From assembly GCA_017390825.1 (NCBI GenBank), contig JAFPAK010000166.1, positions 1-11,837 of the forward strand: a stretch of 11,837 nucleotides of DNA, written 5' to 3'. The notes below the pieces were generated by a model. The model was given only the letters and a program-made list of their open reading frames with translations. It was not told the origin of the DNA and ran no database searches. A program made the translations under genes and the position numbers. Below are positions 1-5,128 of this stretch, piece by piece. Position 1 is the stretch's first letter; each line of letters starts with the position of its first letter. The stretch comes from Clostridia bacterium. Lineage in GTDB: Bacteria; Bacillota_A; Clostridia; Oscillospirales; Acutalibacteraceae.

Positions 1-1
1 G

Positions 2-790
2 TTTAGCAAAAGCAGCTTCGGCAAATGGAAGTTCTGTGATGAGGAGGATATCCGTGCGATCGTCGGCGACAATCATTCGGATATGAAAATAGCCGTTATG
101 GCCGATGTGGGCAGATGCGACTATAAAACAGACTTTTTGCCTAAAAGCGAAAGTGTTATTGATATGGTGCGTGTTGCTTGCTACATTCATCAAATTCCGG
201 CCGCAATCGAAATGATCGAGTATTTCCATACGCTCGGTTATGAGACAACCTGCAATATTATGGCTATATCACAAGCAAATCTGGATCAACTCAAACAGGC
301 GCTTGAAATGCTTTCAACTACAAATGTTGATGTGATTTACCTTGTTGACAGTTACGGTTCACTTTATCCTGAAAACGCTTCAGAGCTTGCAAAGATATAT
401 CTTGAAGCAGTTGAACAAACTGATAAAAAGATCGGTTTCCACGCACATAATAATCAAAATCTTGCCTTTGCCAACACAATTGAAACGCTGTCATACGGTG
501 TATCATATCTTGATGTAACAGTTCAGGGGATGGGCAGAGGCGCAGGCAACTGTGCAATGGAGTTGCTACTCGGTTTCCTCAAAAATCCGAAATATAATGT
601 ATATCATGTTCTTCCGTTTATTGAAAAATATATGCTGCAGCTTAAAGAGCAGGGCATTGTTTGGGGATATGATCTTCAATATATGTTCACAGGTCTTTTA
701 AACCGCCATCCCCGTGAAGCAATTGATTTTACTAATCAAAAGCGCACCGATTATTCCGAATTCTATAAAGCACTGCTTGAAAATTACTAA
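2..790 (+). CDS. HMGL/DmpG-like aldolase, 5'-truncated
   Basis: The reading frame is open from the left edge, so the N-terminus is missing; the ATG at 83 is an internal Met preceded in frame by 27 codons of plausible protein (including FGKWKFCDEEDIRAIV). The visible 262 residues look like the C-terminal two thirds of the TIM-barrel aldolase family that includes 4-hydroxy-2-oxovalerate aldolase (DmpG) and HMG-CoA lyase. The GFHAHNN motif at about nt 434-454 matches the metal-binding H-x-H of that family, and VQGMGRGAGN at about nt 520-549 matches its conserved glycine-rich loop. The family cleaves or forms C-C bonds using a divalent metal. The usual N-terminal R-D-G motif would lie outside the window. 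The substrate is unknown: no acetaldehyde dehydrogenase partner is visible, so a role in aromatic catabolism is not supported. A strong terminator follows immediately, so this is the last gene of its unit. Confidence 0.85.
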   Translation, partial: FSKSSFGKWKFCDEEDIRAIVGDNHSDMKIAVMADVGRCDYKTDFLPKSESVIDMVRVACYIHQIPAAIEMIEYFHTLGYETTCNIMAISQANLDQLKQALEMLSTTNVDVIYLVDSYGSLYPENASELAKIYLEAVEQTDKKIGFHAHNNQNLAFANTIETLSYGVSYLDVTVQGMGRGAGNCAMELLLGFLKNPKYNVYHVLPFIEKYMLQLKEQGIVWGYDLQYMFTGLLNRHPREAIDFTNQKRTDYSEFYKALLENY

Positions 791-795
791 AGCCA

Positions 796-826
796 AAGCC
801 TGACTTTTAAAAGTCAGGCTTTTTTA
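796..826 (+). terminator. Rho-independent terminator of the aldolase gene
   Basis: A perfect 13-bp inverted repeat, AAGCCTGACTTTT at 796-808 and AAAAGTCAGGCTT at 809-821, runs into a T tract (820-825) five bases after the aldolase stop codon. The outer A/T pairs would open into the loop and tail, leaving a GCCTGACT stem core. Confidence 0.92.
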
Positions 827-866
827 ATAATAAATATTATTTATCACATAATAATAGCGGTGATCA

Positions 867-2171
867 ATGATGAATTCAGTATGGCAGGATACAAAACTAC
901 CGCAATTTAAAAATTTAAAGAGTGATATCTCGGCAGATGTGCTTATTATCGGCGGCGGTATGGCAGGAATACTCTGTGCATATATGCTGAAATCAGCCGG
1001 CATCGGTTGTGTTTTGATTGAGGCTGACCGAATCTTTAGCGGTGTTTCGGGATATACAACAGCGAAAATAACCTCACAGCATGGGCTTATATATCATAAG
1101 CTTGTAAGCAAGTACGGCAAGGAGGCAGCAAGACTTTATCTTGATGCCAACGAAGAAGCAATTAAACGATTTGCCGATATGGCAAAGGATATTGACTGCG
1201 ATTTTGAATACAAAAGCGCTTTCTGCTACTCAACAAACAGCTCAAGCAAGCTTGAAAAGGAATTATCTGCGCTAAAAAGCATTGGATTTAATGCGGAATA
1301 CCAAAAGCATCTTCCCTTACCTTTTCACACTTGCGGAGCAGTCGAATTTAAAAATCAGGCACAATTTGATCCATTGAAGTTTATAAAGCACATTGTAAAG
1401 GAGCTTAATATATATGAAAACACAAAAGCGATATCCTTTGATGGATTTTCAACAATAACTAACAATGGCAAAATCACCGCTGATAAAACTATAGTTGCAA
1501 CTCACTTTCCGATACTGAACAAGCACGGCAATTATTTTCTTAAAATGTATCAGCACCGCTCTTATGTGTTATGCTTATCAGGTGCTAAAGATGTTGATGG
1601 AATGTATATTGACGAGGATAAAAAAGGACTTTCCTTCCGCAATTATAAAAAGTATCTTTTGCTCGGTGGCGGTTCTCACCGTACCGGCAAAAAGGGTGGT
1701 AATTACTCGGAGCTTGAAGAGTTTGCAAGGGCACATTATCCTACCTCAACGGTCAATTACCGCTGGGCAACACAGGATTGTATGACACTGGACGGTATCC
1801 CCTATATTGGAAAATACTCCAAAAATACAACCGACTTCTATGTTGCTACCGGCTTTAATAAATGGGGAATGACATCAAGTATGATAGCGGCTGATATTAT
1901 GACCGACCTTGTTCAAAACAAGATAAATAAATACACCTCGGTGTTCTCACCGTCGCGCTCGATAATTCATCCACAGCTTGCACTTAATGCTCTTGAAGCG
2001 GTAACAAATATTCTAACCCCCACTGCTCCCCGTTGTCCGCATATGGGCTGCGCTTTAAAATGGAACAACACTGAACACACTTGGGACTGCCCCTGCCACG
2101 GCTCACGCTTTGAAAAATCAGGAAAGCTGATAGAAAACCCCGCAACGGATGACTTAAAGAATAACCGATAG
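867..2171 (+). CDS. FAD-dependent oxidoreductase with C-terminal Rieske [2Fe-2S] domain
   Basis: A 434-residue, probably cytoplasmic flavoprotein of the DAO (glycine/D-amino-acid oxidase-like) family fused to a Rieske cluster domain, the architecture of Bacillus YhfW. The N-terminal Rossmann motif G-G-G-M-A-G is at residues 29-34, followed by an acidic residue in VLIEAD that would bind the ribose. The Rieske ligands are complete: C390 and H392 in CPHMGC, C408 and H411 in CPCHGSRF, with C395 and C410 placed for the usual disulfide. The Rieske part is short: only about 45 residues follow C390, and the strands that normally precede the first ligand motif are largely absent. This resembles a compact clostridial form rather than a fresh truncation, because the frame is intact. 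The substrate is unknown. The start is ATG-ATG; a weak SD-like GGTGA at 859-863 fits the second ATG (870) slightly better. It stands alone between a terminator and the next promoter. Confidence 0.85.
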   Translation: MMNSVWQDTKLPQFKNLKSDISADVLIIGGGMAGILCAYMLKSAGIGCVLIEADRIFSGVSGYTTAKITSQHGLIYHKLVSKYGKEAARLYLDANEEAIKRFADMAKDIDCDFEYKSAFCYSTNSSSKLEKELSALKSIGFNAEYQKHLPLPFHTCGAVEFKNQAQFDPLKFIKHIVKELNIYENTKAISFDGFSTITNNGKITADKTIVATHFPILNKHGNYFLKMYQHRSYVLCLSGAKDVDGMYIDEDKKGLSFRNYKKYLLLGGGSHRTGKKGGNYSELEEFARAHYPTSTVNYRWATQDCMTLDGIPYIGKYSKNTTDFYVATGFNKWGMTSSMIAADIMTDLVQNKINKYTSVFSPSRSIIHPQLALNALEAVTNILTPTAPRCPHMGCALKWNNTEHTWDCPCHGSRFEKSGKLIENPATDDLKNNR

Positions 2172-2175
2172 ATTT

Positions 2176-2226
2176 ACAATTGCGTTATAAATTATTGTAT
2201 GCTATAATGATTATACAATAGCGTTA
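2176..2226 (+). repeat. Direct repeat bracketing the -10 region
   Basis: ACAATTGCGTTA (2176-2187) and ACAATAGCGTTA (2215-2226) match at 11 of 12 positions and are 39 bp apart start to start. The first copy overlaps the -35 and the second covers the predicted transcription start up to the SD. The placement suits a two-site operator, but a chance or slippage origin in AT-rich DNA cannot be excluded. No regulator is assigned. Confidence 0.5.
2180..2208 (+). promoter_or_regulatory. Extended -10 promoter of the beta-helix/dockerin gene
   Basis: A consensus -10 TATAAT at 2203-2208 is preceded by TGC, giving an extended -10. TTGCGT at 2180-2185 sits 17 bp upstream as a weak -35. Transcription would start near 2215, about 26 bases before the TTG start codon. 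This gives the beta-helix gene its own unit, separate from the oxidoreductase that ends at 2171. Confidence 0.7.
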
Positions 2227-2233
2227 GGAGGGG
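2226..2233 (+). promoter_or_regulatory. Strong SD that selects a TTG start
   Basis: AGGAGGGG ends 7 bases before TTG at 2241-2243. The TTG begins a classic signal peptide, and no in-frame ATG or GTG lies near this SD (the GTG at 2236 is out of frame), so TTG is the start. Confidence 0.85.
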
Positions 2234-2240
2234 ACGTGCA

Positions 2241-4298
2241 TTGAAAAAAGCAGTATGTGTTTTACTTTGCTTCTTGTTCTTCACAATTTCTACACCTGCA
2301 ACAGCGTATACTTCAAAAACTATTTTTGTATCCGCAGAAATAGGCAGCGATAACAATAACGGTACTGAAACCTCACCTTATAAGACTATTAATAAAGCAA
2401 AGAATGAAATGTCCATTGGCGATACCCTCATTATCAAGGGCGGAATTTACAATGAAAATATTGTCTTTTTTGAAGCGGATGGAACATCAGATATGCCGTA
2501 CAATATTAAAGGTGCAGAAGGAGAAGCAGTTTATATCAGTGCATATGAGCCAATAACAGCTGAATGGACAGAATATAAAGACGGCATATTCAAAGCATAT
2601 GTCGGTATGATGGAAGATGTTGCACATGCAGTGTGTTTCACTAACAACAAGTATTCTCCTCTTACTGAGGCAAGATGGCCTAATGCCCCATACGGTGATC
2701 TTCTGAATATGGAGCGTGCTGTGATGGACAAAGGAAGTGATCATTATAGCATATACGATGATGAGTTACCTCCGGGAAATTTTGTCGGTAGTACTGTGTA
2801 TCTGTGGACGGGGTACACATATGAGCAGTATGTTTCATACGCACGCATCGTGACAGAGTATGTTCCTGAACAATATATGAAATTTGACTATGTCGGCGAT
2901 AACTCCGTTACATACACACCCATGGAAGGAGATTGGTATTATATTACCAATTCTCTCGCTGCGCTCGACATTGCAAACGAATATTATTATGACAGTAACA
3001 GCGGTTATTTTTATGTTAAAACTGAAGATGGTAATGAGCCTAAAAGTGGCGAGATACAAATTCAGAAAAGAGACAATTCTATTGAACTATGGAATAGCAA
3101 ATACATAAACTTTGAAAACATCAATATCATCGGAGGTGGGGTAACGGCGCACGATACCGATCACTGCACTTTTGATAATGTTAATGTGTTTTATTCTGAC
3201 TTTTTCCGCACTAATGACGGTTATAATACACATATAAACGCATATAACAGTACACGGCTGTGCGGCGATTATAATACATGGAAAAACAGCGAAATAGCCT
3301 ATACTATGAGCAGCGGAATACTTATAAACGGAACCGGTAACACCGTTACCAACTGTGACATTCACGACATTGCCATAGGCGGTGGATATAACGCCGCAGT
3401 ATCGATTGAGGGAAATACATACGATACAATCGTCAGTCATTGCAATTTATATAAATCAGGCAGATTTTTGGTCTATTTCATAAATACCGGCGTGTATGGC
3501 GACGGATACGGAAAAACCTACATTGAATACAACGATTGCTATGACGCTATGTATCTTACACGTGACGGCGGTGTGATATACGGCTATCACCGAAACGGAG
3601 AAGGAGTCATTATCCGCAACAACTGGGTACATGACAGTAACAATTCTTGTGGTATTTATCTCGATAACAATTGCTCCAATTTTATTGTACGAAACAACGT
3701 GGTGTGGAATGTGACACAGGCCGGTATTGTTTTAAACACAAACAGCACAGACAATCTTATATACCGCAATACCGTTTTCGATTGCGGCGAGGGTATTCAA
3801 GGGTGGCCGAAAACTGACGGCTACACTCAAAAAGGTACAGTTGTTGCAAACAACGCCGTAGCACCGTACGCAGATTTTATAGTTGGAGCTAATGCACCAA
3901 CGCTTATTACTAACAAATTCGGAACAGACTTTTATATCAATAGCAATTTTATCCCGGAAAATGATGCTACACTTATTGACGGCGGTACTGTGATATCAGG
4001 GATAGAGGATAATTATATTGGCTCTTCACCGGATATAGGCGCATATGAAGTCGGCGGCGATTATTTTTTCCCCGGCACATATTACAATACCATAGCGGGT
4101 GATGCGAATGCCGATGGAAGAGTCAATCTTAAAGATGTATTCTGCATCCGCAAGCGTTGTGCCGGTTTTACAGTCACAATTGATACAGCCGCAAGCGATG
4201 TTGATCAAGATGGAAATGTGAATATGAAGGATGTGCTTTTGATAAGAAAATATCTTGTGAAACTTGAAAAAGAACTGAGTATAAAAACCAAGGCATAA
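2241..4298 (+). CDS. Secreted right-handed beta-helix protein with C-terminal type I dockerin
   Basis: A 685-residue exported protein. Residues 1-22 form a signal peptide (KK, a hydrophobic core, then TPATA-Y as a likely signal peptidase I site). The FVSAEIGSDNNNGTETSPYKTI segment near residue 30 is the typical opening of secreted beta-helix polysaccharide lyases and glycosidases. Repeated strand-turn units rich in N, G and V (NNWVHDSNN, YLDNNCSN, VRNNVVWNV) fill about residues 290-590. The dockerin runs from residue 620: loop one is D-A-N-A-D-G-R-V-N-L-K-D and loop two D-V-D-Q-D-G-N-V-N-M-K-D, each followed by an RK-containing helix. It would attach to a scaffoldin cohesin on the cell surface or in a free cellulosome. 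The fold suggests action on pectin, xylan or another wall polysaccharide; families such as GH141, GH120 or several PL families are possible, and I cannot choose between them. The first dockerin helix (FCIRKRCAGF) departs from the second (LLIRKYLVKL). The gene is monocistronic, with its own promoter and terminator. Confidence 0.85.
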   Translation: MKKAVCVLLCFLFFTISTPATAYTSKTIFVSAEIGSDNNNGTETSPYKTINKAKNEMSIGDTLIIKGGIYNENIVFFEADGTSDMPYNIKGAEGEAVYISAYEPITAEWTEYKDGIFKAYVGMMEDVAHAVCFTNNKYSPLTEARWPNAPYGDLLNMERAVMDKGSDHYSIYDDELPPGNFVGSTVYLWTGYTYEQYVSYARIVTEYVPEQYMKFDYVGDNSVTYTPMEGDWYYITNSLAALDIANEYYYDSNSGYFYVKTEDGNEPKSGEIQIQKRDNSIELWNSKYINFENINIIGGGVTAHDTDHCTFDNVNVFYSDFFRTNDGYNTHINAYNSTRLCGDYNTWKNSEIAYTMSSGILINGTGNTVTNCDIHDIAIGGGYNAAVSIEGNTYDTIVSHCNLYKSGRFLVYFINTGVYGDGYGKTYIEYNDCYDAMYLTRDGGVIYGYHRNGEGVIIRNNWVHDSNNSCGIYLDNNCSNFIVRNNVVWNVTQAGIVLNTNSTDNLIYRNTVFDCGEGIQGWPKTDGYTQKGTVVANNAVAPYADFIVGANAPTLITNKFGTDFYINSNFIPENDATLIDGGTVISGIEDNYIGSSPDIGAYEVGGDYFFPGTYYNTIAGDANADGRVNLKDVFCIRKRCAGFTVTIDTAASDVDQDGNVNMKDVLLIRKYLVKLEKELSIKTKA

Positions 4299-4302
4299 CA
4301 AA

Positions 4303-4349
4303 ACCTCCTATGGTAGTTTCTTTCATTCTACCATAGGAGGTCCTTTTTT
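4303..4349 (+). terminator. Rho-independent terminator of the beta-helix/dockerin gene
   Basis: A 14-bp perfect stem, ACCTCCTATGGTAG at 4303-4316 with CTACCATAGGAGGT at 4328-4341, has an 11-base loop and is followed by CC and six T (4344-4349). It begins five bases after the stop codon. Confidence 0.93.
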
Positions 4350-4354
4350 CTATT

Positions 4355-4371
4355 GTCCGTTTTTAACGGAC
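4355..4371. other. Small hairpin downstream of the terminator
   Basis: GTCCGTT (4355-4361) and AACGGAC (4365-4371) form a 7-bp stem around TTT. No proper T tract follows on the plus strand, so it is not clearly a terminator. The stretch from 4372 to 4486 holds no plausible gene, only a weak TACAAG/CTTGTA hairpin at 4416-4434. Confidence 0.55.
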
Positions 4372-4486
4372 TTATTCAATTTTCAACACATCTTTTTAGT
4401 TTTGTCTTATACCTTTACAAGCAGGGAACTTGTATATCAAATTCCACTTGTTAGGAGAACATAAAACCCTTTCACCAATCTCAAAA

Positions 4487-4567
4487 AGTGATATTGTGAG
4501 ACAGGTCTCACAGTGATATTTTGCCTTACGGCAAAGTGATATTAAAACCTACGGTTTTAGTGTTATT
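4487..4567. repeat. Modular array of small hairpins separated by AGTGATATT linkers
   Basis: The linker AGTGATATT occurs exactly at 4487-4495, 4512-4520 and 4535-4543, and as AGTGTTATT at 4559-4567, a period of 23-25 bases. Between successive linkers sit three hairpins with unrelated stems: GTGAGAC/GTCTCAC (4496-4511), TTGCC/GGCAA around TTAC (4521-4534) and AAAACC/GGTTTT around TAC (4544-4558). The terminal T and A of flanking linkers extend each stem by one pair. Stem sequence varies while complementarity and linker are kept, which suggests selection or copying of a structural unit. It is non-coding and lies between the 3' ends of convergent genes. I recall similar ATATCACT-spaced hairpin strings in intergenic DNA of other gut Ruminococcaceae, but cannot verify that here. 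Confidence 0.8.
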
Positions 4568-4620
4568 TTATTCGCCTTCAAAACTTGCGAAGCAATATAA
4601 CTCGCCGCAAGGCGAATAAA
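4567..4620. repeat. Compound inverted repeat at the right end of the hairpin array
   Basis: TTTATTCGCCTT (4567-4578) and AAGGCGAATAAA (4609-4620) form a perfect 12-bp stem. It encloses 30 bases with a TTGC-GAA-GCAA hairpin (4585-4595). An alternative local fold is TCGCC-GCAA-GGCGA (4602-4615) with a GNRA-type loop; it competes with the outer stem. The spacers here (ATATAACT, AATAAAACT) look like degraded reverse-orientation copies of the AGTGATATT linker, so the element may have two opposed halves. Confidence 0.65.
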
Positions 4621-4651
4621 ACTGGCCAAGTGTCCTTAAGAACACTTGGCC
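4616..4651 (-). terminator. Likely terminator of the DtxR-like repressor gene
   Basis: A perfect 10-bp stem, GGCCAAGTGT (4624-4633) and ACACTTGGCC (4642-4651), surrounds an 8-base loop. Read on the minus strand it lies about 20 bases after the repressor stop and is followed by AGTTTTATT, a modest T tract. On the plus strand only TTTC follows, so minus-strand use is favoured. Confidence 0.75.
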
Positions 4652-4672
4652 TTTCAGTAATCGCTTTCAAAA

Positions 4673-5047
4673 TTATCCATTATTAGTTTTTTCAGCATGG
4701 CTCTTCATCGCCTGAAAGGTTTCATCGCTCATATAATGCTCCATTTTACAAGCATCCTCTGCTGCAACCTCACGGCTTACACCGATGCTGACCAAAAAAT
4801 CAGTAAGCAGCGTATGACGCTCGTACATCTTTTCGGCAACCTCTTTACCGGCCTCAGTGAGTGACAGATACCCATCAGCATCACTGACAACATATCCGCC
4901 TTTTTTCAAAAGTCCCACCGCACGGCTGACGCTGGGCTTTGAAAATCCCATATATTCACCTACATCTATAGAACGGACACAATCGCTCTTTTTAGACAAA
5001 ATATGTATCGTTTCAAGATACATCTCGCCTGATTCCTGCAAATGCAT
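4673..5047 (-). CDS. DtxR/MntR-family metal-dependent transcriptional repressor
   Basis: A 124-residue cytoplasmic regulator that would bind DNA when loaded with Fe(II) or Mn(II). A winged helix-turn-helix fills about residues 8-66 (recognition-helix segment SKPSVSRAVGLLKKGGYV, wing DADGYLSLT). The dimerisation and metal-binding helices follow (ERHTLLTDFL, then DACKMEHYMSDE). Likely ligands are M9, H78, C100, E103 and H104. The Met, Cys, Glu and His match the DtxR/IdeR iron-type site (M10, C102, E105, H106) better than the Asp/Glu set of Bacillus MntR. The residue four before C100 is Ala, where DtxR has a His of the ancillary site. The C-terminal SH3-like domain of DtxR is absent, so it is a short form. 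The start is the ATG at 5047 because AAGGAGG lies 8 bases upstream; an upstream in-frame ATG at 5092 falls in the promoter. No Feo, ZIP or Nramp transporter is visible nearby, so its target is outside the window or autoregulatory. Confidence 0.88.
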   Translation of the reverse strand: MHLQESGEMYLETIHILSKKSDCVRSIDVGEYMGFSKPSVSRAVGLLKKGGYVVSDADGYLSLTEAGKEVAEKMYERHTLLTDFLVSIGVSREVAAEDACKMEHYMSDETFQAMKSHAEKTNNG

Positions 5048-5055
5048 ACGAAAAA

Positions 5056-5062
5056 CCTCCTT
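5056..5062 (-). promoter_or_regulatory. SD that fixes the repressor start
   Basis: On the minus strand AAGGAGG ends 8 bases before the ATG at 5045-5047. This selects the 124-residue protein over the 15-residue longer reading from 5092. Confidence 0.88.
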
Positions 5063-5082
5063 TTTAAAGTTGGTATACATAT

Positions 5083-5111
5083 AGCATAACATATTATCAA
5101 AGAATTTGCAA
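5083..5111 (-). promoter_or_regulatory. Candidate promoter of the repressor gene
   Basis: On the minus strand TTGCAA (5106-5111) and TATGCT (5083-5088) are separated by 17 bp. The DNA downstream contains ATATGT twice, 12 bp apart, overlapping the -10, which could be an autoregulatory site. An alternative TTGATA/TATACC pair lies a few bases downstream, so the exact boxes are uncertain. Confidence 0.45.
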
Positions 5112-5128
5112 GTGGTGAATATTTTGCT

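Noticed and set aside
83..85. ATG as start of the aldolase
   Set aside because: Codons upstream to the edge are in frame and family-like, and the barrel's N-terminal strands with the R-D-G motif would be missing.
1990..2171. Frameshift or decay of the FAD-Rieske gene
   Set aside because: The frame is intact, all cluster ligands are present, and the spacing within the Rieske motifs is normal. The short form looks genuine.
3087..3440. Minus-strand open frame of 117 codons inside the beta-helix gene
   Set aside because: It is antisense to a well-supported gene, with no SD and no recognisable domain.
4487..4567. CRISPR array
   Set aside because: The repeated unit is only 9 bases, the spacing is 23-25 bases, and each intervening piece is itself a palindrome. 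CRISPR repeats are longer and their spacers are not self-complementary.
5048..5092. Longer start of the DtxR-like protein at 5092
   Set aside because: The extra 15 residues are not family-like, no SD precedes that ATG, and the AAGGAGG at 5056-5062 points to 5047.
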